A DNA stretch of 64,000 nt from contig NZ_BMHK01000018.1 in assembly GCF_014640675.1 (NCBI RefSeq), forward strand, positions 19,016-83,015. Direction: 5' to 3'. A program made the translations under genes and the position numbers. The DNA is from Novosphingobium endophyticum (lineage in GTDB: Bacteria; Pseudomonadota; Alphaproteobacteria; Sphingomonadales; Sphingomonadaceae). Under the pieces are notes generated by a model that worked only from the letters and a program-made list of their open reading frames with translations, was not told the DNA's origin and searched no databases. Of this stretch, positions 1-8,383 are shown piece by piece. Numbering within the stretch: the stretch's first letter is position 1; each line of letters starts with the position of its first letter.

Positions 1-314
1 CTCAAGGCCGTGCGTCGGCGCTTTCCATGGTTGCGCCATGTCTTTGCCGACGGAGGCTACGCCGGGGACAAACTGCGCGATGTCCTCGCCGATCGGGAGA
101 ATGGACGATCGAGATCATCAAGCGAACCGACAAGGCCAAAGGCTTCCAGGTCCTCCCGCGCCGGTGGGTGGTCGAGCGCACATTTGCATGGCTCGGCTGA
201 TGCCGGCGCCTCGCCAAGGACTGGGAAACCTCCATTGCCTCGTCCACGGCATGGGCCACCATCGCCTCCATCCGCATGCTCAACCGCAGAACTGCAAGGT
301 ACTGCTACGGTTGA
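1..314 (+). pseudogene. IS5-family transposase, C-terminal remnant
   Basis: The reading frame that opens the window contains the DGGYAG segment typical of IS5 DDE transposases (catalytic Asp). After the codon near position 100 the conserved sequence continues in another frame, from about 102, with the block around VVERTFAW that carries the catalytic Glu. That second frame is interrupted by TGA at 198-200 and ends at TGA 312-314. The frameshift and the internal stop show a dead copy, and the 5' part lies outside the window. The remaining 215 bases up to the next gene show no coding signal. It marks the left border of the catabolic region as a former transposition site. Confidence 0.85.
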
Positions 315-529
315 GAACCGAGTCGGAGTATAACCTGAATCACATATGAAACTGATATATAATAACAAATAATGGATCTTAAATGTTGATTTTATGCCTT
401 GTCCCCCGGAACTTCCCCCGCTCTTGCGTGGATAGAGGCGAATGCGGACGGATAGCGCTCGTTTGATTGACAGCACCAACATCGGCGACGCGCAGGGTAG
501 CTCTGGCAATAACGACAAGCGACCGCTCA

Positions 530-1195
530 TCAAACAGCGTGATCGAAGAACCGTTCCAGGCCGGCAATGATGTTGGCGAAGGCGTAGCCCACCACCGCCT
601 CGCTATCGGAAGGCGGGCTGCCGCCGTAAAGGCTCAGCAGCAAGTCATGCTGTGGCGAAGGAAGGTCTTCGATCAGCTCGTCGGGCAGCTGACTGGGGCC
701 GGTCGGCTCGTTGACCAGGGCATTCATCACCCCGAGCGCCGACAGTGACAGCCAATAGGCGATGGCCTTTCGGCGCCGGGAATCCGGTTCGTGCGCGGCG
801 ATGATCTCCAGCACGGGCAGCCAGGCCCGCAGCCACCCTGCCGACAGGTTGCCGTCCCAGGCGATCACCTTCAGCGCCACGGGATAACGGCGGACATGCG
901 CGGCCATGGCGTCGAGCCATGCGGACAGGAAGTCTTGCCAGCGCGCGGCGGGGGCGGGCATCGGGAACAGCGTGAATACGCGGTCGGCAACCGCCTGCAG
1001 GAGCGCATCGACGCCCGTGAAATAATTGTAGAATGACATGGCGGACACGTTCAGCCGCTTGGCCAATTTGTTGACGCTGAACTGCTGCACGCCGACTTCG
1101 TCCAGCAGTTCCAGCGCTTCCGTGACGATCAGTTCGCGCGACAGAGTGCCGGGTCGCCCGGCACGGCGAGGAACAGGTGCGACGGGGGTGGCCAT
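530..1195 (-). CDS. TetR/AcrR-family transcriptional regulator
   Basis: A 221-residue protein with an N-terminal TetR helix-turn-helix: a helix starting near SRELIVTEAL, then SVNKLAKRLNVS and the recognition segment MSFYNYFTG (about residues 15-60). The remainder is an alpha-helical ligand-binding domain without recognisable specificity. The start was set at the ATG just before the Ala/Pro/Arg-rich N-terminus; an ATG five codons upstream (1210) is possible, and the frame is open further upstream without family similarity. It is divergent from the luciferase-like monooxygenase gene across a 253-base gap, the usual layout for a TetR repressor of the neighbouring gene. The ligand is unknown; a steroid or its CoA ester would suit the context, but that is inference. 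Confidence 0.85.
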   Translation of the reverse strand: MATPVAPVPRRAGRPGTLSRELIVTEALELLDEVGVQQFSVNKLAKRLNVSAMSFYNYFTGVDALLQAVADRVFTLFPMPAPAARWQDFLSAWLDAMAAHVRRYPVALKVIAWDGNLSAGWLRAWLPVLEIIAAHEPDSRRRKAIAYWLSLSALGVMNALVNEPTGPSQLPDELIEDLPSPQHDLLLSLYGGSPPSDSEAVVGYAFANIIAGLERFFDHAV

Positions 1196-1448
1196 GCGTC
1201 CCTGTAACATAGCCGCGCGGCGCGGCAAGGCGCAGATCGGCCGAAGAGCGGCCGTTGACCAGAATTCCCGCGGATCGGCCCACGGTTGCGGCCATCTGGC
1301 CCACCCCAGCCTCCTCGATACAAATTTGCGGATTGACGACCAACTTCGGGCGCGGTTATGTTTATGGTATAAATAAATTGGCGTCGACGTCAGAACGGCC
1401 AGGGGTGGGCGCGCCTCACCCGGTTGGGCGGTAAAGTGAGAGAGAGGT

Positions 1449-2666
1449 ATGATGCAGCGTTCCGTTCGGCTTCGTGCAGGCATGTTCCTGGCCCCCTTCC
1501 ATCCATTGGACGAAAGCCCGACGCTCAGTTTCGAGCGCGATCTCGAGCTGGCGACTTTTGCCGACGAGATCGGTTTTGCCGAGTTCTGGTATGGCGAGCA
1601 TCACAGCGGCGCGTATGAGAACAGCGCGTCGCCGGAATTGATGATCGCAGCGGCCGCGCAGCGCACCAAGCGGATCAAGTTGGGCACGGGCGTGGTCTCG
1701 CTCCCGTACCACAACCCGCTGATGACCGCGAACCGGATTGCGCAGCTTGACCATCTGACGTTCGGCCGGCTGATCTTCGGTGCCGGCCCCGGGCTCCTTG
1801 TCAGCGATGCCTACATGCTTGGTCTCGATGCGCGCGAATCCCGCGACAAGCTGGATCGCGGACTTGACGTCATAACCCGGCTCCTGCGCGGCGAGTGGGT
1901 CACCGACAGCTACGAGGGCTGGTACGACTTGCGCGATGCGCACACGCAAGTTCTTCCCTGCAATCCGGAGATGGAGGTTTGCGTCGCCAGCACTTTCTCG
2001 CCCAATGGCGGGGCGCTCGCCGCCAAGTACGAGGCGGGCATGCTGTGCCTCGCCTCCACCATACACGGCGGCTACGACGCGCTCACGACCAATTGGCGGA
2101 TCGCCTGCGAAAGCGCGGCGAAAGAGGGCAGGACCATGTCTCCGGCCAGCATCCGCTGCGCCACCGACATCCATATCGCCGAGACCCGCGACAAGGCCAT
2201 GGATCAGGTGCGCGAGGGCTACGAAAAGTGGAAACTCTACATCAAGAACCAGTCCGAGCAGCTCAAGGAATCGCCGGCGCACCTCTCGCTCGAAGACCTG
2301 CTCGAGAAGAACCAGATCGTCGTCGGCACGCCCGATGATGCGATCGCGCAGATCCGCCGCCTGGAGGAAAAAGTGCCTGATTTCGGCTGCATCCTGATGC
2401 TCGACAAGAACTGGTCGAATACCGAGCACAAGAAGCGTTCGATGGAAATGATGGCGCGCTATGTGCTCCCCGCGATCAATGGCGACAATCGCAATCGGCA
2501 AAAGTCCTTCGACTGGGCGCGTGCCAACCGGGACGGCTTCATCGATGTGATCCAGAGCGCAAACAAGCGCGCGTTCGATAAGCACGCCGTGACCTCGGCA
2601 GCCTCGGACGGCACCACGCCGCCGGACCCCAGCGCGCCGTTCGAAAGCCTGAAACTTGGCGCCTGA
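1449..2666 (+). CDS. LLM-class flavin-dependent monooxygenase
   Basis: A 405-residue bacterial-luciferase-fold oxidoreductase. Family features are the early segment MFLAPFHPLDE, the FWYGEHH block near residue 55, the PYHNPLMTANRIAQLDHL strand-helix near residue 93 and GRLIFGAGPG near 115. Such enzymes use reduced FMN delivered by a partner reductase to hydroxylate substrates or insert oxygen (Baeyer-Villiger). ATG 1449 is followed by a second ATG at 1452, and a GAGAGAGG ribosome site lies just upstream. It is transcribed toward the dehydrogenase, cupin and SDR genes with a 27-base gap, so it probably leads that operon. The substrate cannot be told from sequence; terpene or steroid ketone oxidation are both possible. 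Confidence 0.85.
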   Translation: MMQRSVRLRAGMFLAPFHPLDESPTLSFERDLELATFADEIGFAEFWYGEHHSGAYENSASPELMIAAAAQRTKRIKLGTGVVSLPYHNPLMTANRIAQLDHLTFGRLIFGAGPGLLVSDAYMLGLDARESRDKLDRGLDVITRLLRGEWVTDSYEGWYDLRDAHTQVLPCNPEMEVCVASTFSPNGGALAAKYEAGMLCLASTIHGGYDALTTNWRIACESAAKEGRTMSPASIRCATDIHIAETRDKAMDQVREGYEKWKLYIKNQSEQLKESPAHLSLEDLLEKNQIVVGTPDDAIAQIRRLEEKVPDFGCILMLDKNWSNTEHKKRSMEMMARYVLPAINGDNRNRQKSFDWARANRDGFIDVIQSANKRAFDKHAVTSAASDGTTPPDPSAPFESLKLGA

Positions 2667-2693
2667 GCCTGTGGCATAGCTGAGAAGGATAAG

Positions 2694-3995
2694 ATGCTGG
2701 CAGCCAATTTCATCGATCCGGGCATCATCGATGCCCGTACCGACGCCACCCCCGGCCGACCCGGGGCCGGAGAGGTCCTGGTAGCAGGTAAGGCTTGCGG
2801 CATCTGCGGTTCAGATCTGCACATGTTCCGCCACAACACCTCCCGCGAGCGGCTTACGCGTAAGACGCCCGAGGGCTATGAAGTGCCCGGTCACGAGTTC
2901 GCCGGCACGATCGCCGCGATAGGACCGGACGTGGAGGGTTGGCAGGTGGGCGACCGCGTTGTCGGCGTCACCGGAAAGGGCGGCGGCATGGCACAATTCG
3001 TCACCGTACCGGTCAATCCCTTTCAACTGGTCCGCATCCCGGACGGCGTATCATTCGAAGAGGCTGCCACCACCGAACCGCTGGCCGACGGCTTGCAGAT
3101 GGCTCGCAAGGCAGCGATCGCTGCGGGCGAGAACGTACTGGTGTTTGGCGTTGGCATCATCGGCCTCGGTGTGATCCAGGCGATCCGGGCGCGCGGGCTC
3201 GAGCCTGCCAGGATCATCGCGGTCGACATCCACGATCGCCGGCTGGAGGCTGCGCTGGCCGTGGGCGCGACCGATGTCATCAACGCGCGCGAGCAGGATG
3301 TGGTCGAAGCGGCGGCGGCGCTCTGCGGACGCGAGGACGACTTCCGCGGCCAGTCCGCCAAAATCGATGTGGTGATCGACTGCGCGGGCTATATCCGCCA
3401 CATCCCGGGTTCGCCGCCGCTCCAGCTCGCGCTGCGCATGATCGCCAACCGTAATGGCCGCATCGTATGTTTCGGCGGCTTCGAAGGCGAGATGCCGATC
3501 GATTTCAGCTACGTCATCCGCAAGGAACCGGTCATCATCGGTTCGAACGGCTATGCCGCTGAGGAACTGGCCGAGGCTCTCGACCTAATGGCCGCCGGCA
3601 AGGTGGATCGCGGCAGCCTGATTTCGCACCGATTCCCCCTCGAAGCGGTGGCGGAAGCGTTCGCCGCGCAGCGGCAGCCGGACTCAGTGAAGGTGATGCT
3701 GCAGGTGCCGCCGCATCAGGCGGAAGCGGCGCGATCAGGGCATGGAGGATCCAGACGTGAAACGAGTGGTGACGACCAACGATGCGCGGGGCCGTTCCCG
3801 TGTTCTGATCGAGGAGGTGGTCGGGCCGCACGGCGCGGTCTGGGAAACGCGCCCTGGCCAGCCGCTGGGAGCCGAGCCGGTGCCCCGCAGCGATGCCCTC
3901 GATTTCCCGCGCGGCGGCATCCAGGCGCGCTACATCGAATTGCCCAAGGACGAGCTGCTTGCCGTCTATCTGCAGCAAGGCATTCCCGGCCATGA
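2694..3995 (+). CDS. Zinc-type alcohol dehydrogenase (MDR) with run-on C-terminus
   Basis: The medium-chain dehydrogenase shows the catalytic zinc ligand Cys38 in CGICGSD, His67-Glu68 in PGHEF, and the NAD-binding GVGIIGLG. The four-cysteine structural zinc lobe is absent. Similarity to the paralogue at 5904-6920 runs along the whole protein and ends at about residue 338 with the conserved KVML. The frame then continues for some 90 Arg/Gly/Ala-rich residues that overlap the cupin gene in another frame and look non-functional. A TGA at 3758-3760 in a different frame would overlap the cupin GTG start, so the ancestral stop was probably lost by a small indel. The enzyme may still work with a tail. 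Substrate unknown. Confidence 0.75.
   Translation: MLAANFIDPGIIDARTDATPGRPGAGEVLVAGKACGICGSDLHMFRHNTSRERLTRKTPEGYEVPGHEFAGTIAAIGPDVEGWQVGDRVVGVTGKGGGMAQFVTVPVNPFQLVRIPDGVSFEEAATTEPLADGLQMARKAAIAAGENVLVFGVGIIGLGVIQAIRARGLEPARIIAVDIHDRRLEAALAVGATDVINAREQDVVEAAAALCGREDDFRGQSAKIDVVIDCAGYIRHIPGSPPLQLALRMIANRNGRIVCFGGFEGEMPIDFSYVIRKEPVIIGSNGYAAEELAEALDLMAAGKVDRGSLISHRFPLEAVAEAFAAQRQPDSVKVMLQVPPHQAEAARSGHGGSRRETSGDDQRCAGPFPCSDRGGGRAARRGLGNAPWPAAGSRAGAPQRCPRFPARRHPGALHRIAQGRAACRLSAARHSRP
3744..3749 (+). promoter_or_regulatory. Ribosome-binding site that sets the cupin start
   Basis: GGAGGA stands seven bases ahead of GTG 3757. It makes that GTG a better start than the ATG at 3742, which overlaps the Shine-Dalgarno itself. 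Confidence 0.65.
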
Positions 3996-4197
3996 CGCGC
4001 AAGGCTTCCATCGTACCGGCACGCTGGACCTTGTACTGCTTCTGGAGGGCCGGTTGCGCCTGCTGTTGGACGAAGGCGAGGTCGTGCTGGAACCGGGCGA
4101 CGTCGTGGTTCAGCGCGATACCAACCATGCATGGCGGGCCGGAGACGATCCTGCCCGCTGCTTCGTGGTCGTAAGCCGGCCCGAAGACCTTCCATGA
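3757..4197 (+). CDS. Small cupin-domain protein
   Basis: About 146 residues. The C-terminal half carries a single cupin barrel: a motif near HRTGTLDLVLLLEGRLRLLL and a second one, LEPGDVVVQRDTNHAWR, whose Asp/His pattern suits a metal site. Similar small cupins sit next to dehydrogenases in aromatic and steroid catabolic loci, where their reaction is mostly undefined. The GTG start is preferred because of an ideal GGAGGA site. The stop codon overlaps the ATG of the following SDR (ATGA), so the two were translated together. The start region lies inside the run-on tail of the upstream dehydrogenase, in a different frame. Confidence 0.75.
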   Translation: MKRVVTTNDARGRSRVLIEEVVGPHGAVWETRPGQPLGAEPVPRSDALDFPRGGIQARYIELPKDELLAVYLQQGIPGHDAQGFHRTGTLDLVLLLEGRLRLLLDEGEVVLEPGDVVVQRDTNHAWRAGDDPARCFVVVSRPEDLP

Positions 4198-4691
4198 CGG
4201 TGGACCGATCGGCTGAGCTGGCCGGCAATGTCGCCGTCATCACCGGCGCGGCGAGCGGGATCGGGCAGGGTCTCGCGCTTGGCTTCTTGCAGGCGGGCGC
4301 GTCCGTCGTTGCGGCCGACATCAAGGTCGACACTGCGACCCGCGGGCTCGCCGCCGACGGAGGCCTCGCCGATCGGCTGCATGAAATTACCGCTGACGTC
4401 ACGCAGGACGAAGATGTCGCGTGTAGTGTCGCCACTGCGCGCGACAGGTTCGGCCGCATCGACATCATGGTCAACAATGCGGGTGGCCCAAGCTGCTCGC
4501 CCAGCCTCTATGCCGCCGCCAAGGCGGCCGTAGTGCGGATGAGCGCAATGGCGGCAGTCGAACTTGCGCCATGGCGAATCCGCGTCAACACGGTCTCGCC
4601 GGAGCCGATCATGGTCCCCGGCTTTGCTGACAACGGGGGCAGCGCGGAACGGCTGATCGCGGTTCAGCCATGGCCCGAGGCTCCGAGATGA
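4194..4691 (+). pseudogene. Short-chain dehydrogenase with internal deletion
   Basis: The N-terminus is a sound SDR Rossmann start (VITGAASGIGQG, residues 15-26, and NNAG at 94-97). The active-site motif YAAAK follows only eight residues later (106-110), where functional enzymes have roughly 55-60 residues including the catalytic Ser. The C-terminus also stops early, at 165 residues instead of about 250. The deletion is in frame. Without the central strands and the catalytic Ser the product cannot fold as an active SDR, so it is called a pseudogene although the frame is open. It is coupled to the cupin through an ATGA overlap. Confidence 0.75.
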
Positions 4692-4834
4692 CCAATTCGC
4701 TTCTGCGCGAGGGCTGTCGACAGACAGGGAATTGAACGGACTGATGTGATCATGCTCTTCCCGCTCAGCAGTTTGATGCAGTGCATTTTCTTCTCGACGA
4801 GGCTGCATCGATGATAGCCGGCCCCAGAAGCGGG

Positions 4835-4854
4835 ATCCCCGCTTTCGCGGGGAT
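4835..4854. repeat. Intergenic hairpin repeat (HPRESGDP type)
   Basis: Perfect 8-bp inverted repeat ATCCCCGC / GCGGGGAT with a TTTC loop. The sequence around it (about 4829-4862) translates on the minus strand as RHPRESGDPAS, the hallmark of a dispersed palindromic element common in proteobacterial intergenic regions. It lies between two convergent genes and could also act as a transcription-stopping hairpin. Confidence 0.7.
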
Positions 4855-4911
4855 GACGAACGAACAATGATGCGAACTTCAGGTTCAGGTAACTAGGCCG
4901 TGAACTCCGGC

Positions 4912-5868
4912 CTAAACCCGGAACGCCTTGGCAAGTGCCGCGCGGCGTTCGGCTTCGCTCTCGCGCGTCAGTCGGGCGGAAGCGGCCAGTTCGAAGCCAT
5001 GATAGGCACCAGGCAGGACGTGCAATTCCACCTTGTTGCCATCTGCGATCAGACGCCGTGCGTATTGGATGTCTTCATCCAGGAACAGGTCCAGCATGCC
5101 CACGGTGATGTATGCGGGTGGCAGGCGTGAAAGGTCGCTTGCCCGCGCAGCGGCCGCATAAGGGGAGATTCCGTCGCTCCCCGGTTCACATCCCAGCAAA
5201 GCTCTCCAGCCCTCCGCATTGTCGGCGTGCTTCCAGACGAACTCACCCATGCCCGCAAGTTCCTCGGGCGGGAGGCACGCCGTGCGGTCGTCCAGCATCG
5301 GGTAGACCAGCAGTTGGAAGCACAGTTCGATTTCTCCGCGATCCCGGGCCAATAGCGCCAGCGCCGCCGCCAGACCGCCGCCTGCGCTTTGGCCGCCAAT
5401 GGCAAAGCGAGTACGGTCGAGCCCAAGTTCTTCACCGTTGCGGTAGAGCCATTCAAGGGCGGCATAACAGTCTTCCACCGATCCGGGTGCGGGCGTTTCG
5501 GGAGCCAGGCGGTAGTCGACCGAGACAACCAGACATCCCAGTTCGGAGGCTGTGCGCACGTCGCCGGGGCCCGTGTCCGCGGCCGTGCCGAACACGTATC
5601 CACCGCCGTGAATGTTAAGGAACACTGGTAGTGGACTCTCGGCGTCAACCGGCCGGTAGAGAATGACCGGTATGTCCGGCGCGCCGTCGCGTCCAGGCAC
5701 AAGGTGAGTGGAAATGCTGACATCCGGCCGTGCATAGTCCTCAGCCGGAGGCAACGAGGCCGCCAGGTTTTCGCGGATCTGCCGCCTTTCTTCAATAACG
5801 TTGCCGAACGGGGGCAGGGCATCGAGGAATGCGACAAGTTCCGGATCGACAAGATGGCGTGTGGTCAT
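4912..5868 (-). CDS. Alpha/beta hydrolase, hormone-sensitive-lipase family
   Basis: A 318-residue esterase/lactonase-type enzyme. The oxyanion-hole motif HGGGY is at residues 87-91, the nucleophile elbow GQSAGG has Ser161, Asp260 lies in GMLDLF and His290 in GAYHGF, giving a complete triad. ATG 5868 is used; the open frame upstream has no family similarity. It is the last gene of a leftward operon after an MFS transporter and a dehydrogenase (35-base gap). Ester or lactone cleavage after a Baeyer-Villiger step would suit the locus, but the substrate is not readable from sequence. Confidence 0.85.
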   Translation of the reverse strand: MTTRHLVDPELVAFLDALPPFGNVIEERRQIRENLAASLPPAEDYARPDVSISTHLVPGRDGAPDIPVILYRPVDAESPLPVFLNIHGGGYVFGTAADTGPGDVRTASELGCLVVSVDYRLAPETPAPGSVEDCYAALEWLYRNGEELGLDRTRFAIGGQSAGGGLAAALALLARDRGEIELCFQLLVYPMLDDRTACLPPEELAGMGEFVWKHADNAEGWRALLGCEPGSDGISPYAAAARASDLSRLPPAYITVGMLDLFLDEDIQYARRLIADGNKVELHVLPGAYHGFELAASARLTRESEAERRAALAKAFRV

Positions 5869-5903
5869 GAAAATCGTGTCTCGTTTGTTGAAATTTGCCG
5901 TTG

Positions 5904-6920
5904 TCAGAAAGTCAGGATCACTTTCACGGCTTCGGGTGAGGCTTGAATCTCGAATGCTTCGGCCACCTGCTCGATAGGCGCCCTGTGGGAAATCAGCGTG
6001 GTGCGGTCTACAGTGCCCTTCCGCATGAGATCCAGCGCTTCGACCAGTTCCTCCGACGCGTAGCCGTTCGACCCCATGATGATCGGCTGCTTTTCGATCA
6101 ACGGGCCCATGTCGATCGTCATGGCGCCCTCGTAACCACCGAAGCACACGATGCGCCCGCCGCTGAGGTCGATAAGCCGAAGCGCGGTTTCCAGCGGCGG
6201 GGGACCTTTCATGTGCTTGATATAGCCCGCGCAATCGAACACCACGCTGACCCTGGCCGACTTGCCGGGATAGCCTTCCTCGGTTCCGCAGATGGCGGCG
6301 ACCGCCTCGAACACATCCCCGTCACGGGCGTTGACCACATGCGTGGCGCCGATGGCCAGCGCCTTTTCGAGCCGCGCCGCATGGACATCCACCGCAATGA
6401 CGTTCCCGGCCTTTATGCCACGGGCTCGCAGCGCCTGAATCACGCCCAGACCGATGATGCCGACGCCGAACACCACCACATTTTCGCCTTCCCGTACGGC
6501 GGCTTTGCGAACCATCTGCAGGCCATCGGCAAGGGGTTCGGTCGTTGCCGCCTCGTCCCAGGTCACATCGTCAGGAATGGCGACAAGCTGAAACGGGTTA
6601 TCGGGCACAGTGACGAAATCGGCCATGCCGCCACCCATGCCGGTTACGCCGACGACCCGCTGGCCAATTGTCCAATTTTCCACGCCTTCCCCCAGTTCGG
6701 CGATTGTCCCGGAAAATTCGTGACCGGGCACTTCGTACCCTTCCGAGGTTTTTCGCACGAGCTTTTCGCGATAGCTGTCGTCGCGGTACATGTGCAGGTC
6801 GGAGCCGCAGATTCCGCAGGCTTTCACCGCCACCAGAACTTCTCCCCGCTGGGGCGCAGGCCGGGTTGCATCCGTACGAAACCCGATTTCTCCGGGATTG
6901 ATATAGTCGGCGGCGCGCAT
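5904..6920 (-). CDS. Zinc-type alcohol dehydrogenase (MDR), paralogue
   Basis: A 338-residue medium-chain dehydrogenase closely similar along its whole length to the product of 2694-3995. It shares CGICGSDLHM (catalytic zinc Cys), YEVPGHEFSG, the NAD-binding GVGIIGLG and the ending AVKVILTF. Like its paralogue it lacks the four-cysteine structural zinc loop. The start codon overlaps the stop of the MFS gene (ATGA), so the two are coupled. The pair of paralogues about 2 kb apart in opposite orientation suggests a duplication followed by rearrangement, with this copy intact. A secondary alcohol or hydroxysteroid substrate is possible but not shown. Confidence 0.88.
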   Translation of the reverse strand: MRAADYINPGEIGFRTDATRPAPQRGEVLVAVKACGICGSDLHMYRDDSYREKLVRKTSEGYEVPGHEFSGTIAELGEGVENWTIGQRVVGVTGMGGGMADFVTVPDNPFQLVAIPDDVTWDEAATTEPLADGLQMVRKAAVREGENVVVFGVGIIGLGVIQALRARGIKAGNVIAVDVHAARLEKALAIGATHVVNARDGDVFEAVAAICGTEEGYPGKSARVSVVFDCAGYIKHMKGPPPLETALRLIDLSGGRIVCFGGYEGAMTIDMGPLIEKQPIIMGSNGYASEELVEALDLMRKGTVDRTTLISHRAPIEQVAEAFEIQASPEAVKVILTF

Positions 6921-8146
6921 CAGGTGAGATCTCCTTTGAGCGTGGTGCGGGTGACATGTCGTTCCCTAGGAGAGGCGAACATGAATATGGCCGCGGCTAC
7001 GAGGAAGCCGGCAACCATGAGACCCATCGGAAGGTGATAGTTGCCCGTCGCTTCATAAAGCAGGCTCGCGGCGGGAGTCAGGCCAAACAGGAATGGCAGG
7101 GTGAACAGCGATACCAGGCCAAGCGCGCGGCTGAAGTGCTTTTGCCCGAACACGGTGGACAGGACGACGCCGAACGCCGCCTGGATGCCGCCGCCGCACG
7201 CACCAACGACCACGGCGTCGGCAAGCAGCACGGGAAAGCTGACGGGCATGAGGAATATGGTCCACATCACGGCCTGAAGGATTGCATTCAGAACAAGCGC
7301 CTTTGCTCCTCCGACGCGGTCCGCGAGCGCGCCGAAAGCAAAGGAACCCAACAATCCCGCTCCGCCGGAAATCGCGAGCAGCAGATTGGCCTCGGCGAAA
7401 CTGCGGCCCTGTTCGGTCAAGAGTGGGATGAAATGCGCGAGTTTCATCGTGCCCGCCCCGGCCAGGATCCCCTGACCGGCGACGAGAAGCCAGAACACCG
7501 GCGATCGCAAGATGTGGCTACCGTCTACAGATTCGTCTCCGGGCTCCAGTGCGTCGCGCTTGTCCACGTTCGCATCGCGCATCACCAGGAGCATGACGGG
7601 GATCAGGCAGAGATCCGCAATGGCAAGAACGCGAAGGATGTAACGGATGCCTTCGCTCAGCAGCAGCGGTGCAATCACCAGCGGGACAATCATGACCAGG
7701 ATCGGCATATTGACGATGCCGAGCGCCAGCCCACGCTGGTGTTCGTTTGACCATCGCGTCGCGTGGGTCATCGATGGAAGCAGTCCGAGCATGGCCGTGG
7801 CCGGCCCGAGGATCAGCCCATAGACCGCCATGAACTGCCACGCCTCCTGCACCACCGAGGCAAGGCCGAATCCGCACGCGGCCAGAATCGCGCCACCTGT
7901 CGCCACCATGCGAATGGAAACGGTTTCGAGAATTCGCCCGAGCAATGACGCCGTGATCGAGAGCGAGATCACCAGCAGCGAGATCGCCAGCGATGATTGC
8001 GCTCTGCTGGCCGCGTATTCGTGCTCAATGGCGAGCACCAGCGTTCCGAAGCTGCCAAAGGCGAGGCCGGTCGCGAAGTTCTGGGTCAGTGTGGCGATGC
8101 CGATCTGCAGCCAGTTGCTGCGTACGGCCGTCAAGGACTCTGGCAT
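6920..8146 (-). CDS. MFS transporter
   Basis: A 408-residue integral membrane protein with about twelve hydrophobic helices in two halves. A polar loop at roughly residues 190-215 (rich in Asp/Glu/Arg) separates them, as in major facilitator carriers of the monocarboxylate/oxalate type. ATG 8146 has a GGGAGA site upstream; the open frame further upstream (toward 9553) is antisense to the acyl-CoA dehydrogenase gene and is rejected. First gene of the operon with the dehydrogenase and esterase, so it probably moves the substrate or product of these enzymes. The promoter gap to the divergent acyl-CoA dehydrogenase gene contains one copy of the ATTTGCGTA motif. Confidence 0.85.
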   Translation of the reverse strand: MPESLTAVRSNWLQIGIATLTQNFATGLAFGSFGTLVLAIEHEYAASRAQSSLAISLLVISLSITASLLGRILETVSIRMVATGGAILAACGFGLASVVQEAWQFMAVYGLILGPATAMLGLLPSMTHATRWSNEHQRGLALGIVNMPILVMIVPLVIAPLLLSEGIRYILRVLAIADLCLIPVMLLVMRDANVDKRDALEPGDESVDGSHILRSPVFWLLVAGQGILAGAGTMKLAHFIPLLTEQGRSFAEANLLLAISGGAGLLGSFAFGALADRVGGAKALVLNAILQAVMWTIFLMPVSFPVLLADAVVVGACGGGIQAAFGVVLSTVFGQKHFSRALGLVSLFTLPFLFGLTPAASLLYEATGNYHLPMGLMVAGFLVAAAIFMFASPRERHVTRTTLKGDLT

Positions 8147-8230
8147 CCCGTCTCCCGAGCTGGCGTACCGTTCATTTACGCCATAATTTAGGCATTGCAT
8201 AACGCATTGATGGAAAAAATTACAGAAAAA

Positions 8231-8247
8231 TTTTGATTTGCGTATAT
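8231..8247 (+). promoter_or_regulatory. Candidate operator, ATTTGCGTA motif copy 1
   Basis: TTTTGATTTGCGTATAT in the gap between the divergent MFS and acyl-CoA dehydrogenase genes. It shares the GATTTGCGTA core with sites at 13266, 23778 and 44274 in other promoter regions of the window. The right half-site is weaker here (TAT instead of AAT). Confidence 0.45.
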
Positions 8248-8383
8248 TTCGTGCAGCGGCTTCCTTGCCCCGGCGACGTGAACGTGCCATGCAACACGAA
8301 TAGCGAAACATGCCGCCTTGTCGCTTCGTTTGCCGGCACCGGTCGATCAAGGGCAAGCCGGAAAACTGGCGAGAGGTTGTCCG

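Noticed and set aside
1355..1400. AT-rich segment with GACGTC palindrome as TetR operator
   Set aside because: No clear 14-20 bp inverted repeat; a promoter is likely there but I cannot define the operator.
1416..2585. 389-residue minus-strand frame
   Set aside because: Shadow of the luciferase-like monooxygenase gene.
5869..6234. N-terminal extension of the alpha/beta hydrolase frame
   Set aside because: Overlaps the dehydrogenase gene and reads as an out-of-frame shadow of it (for example RVLRWLRGRHDDRHG); the esterase family starts near 5868.
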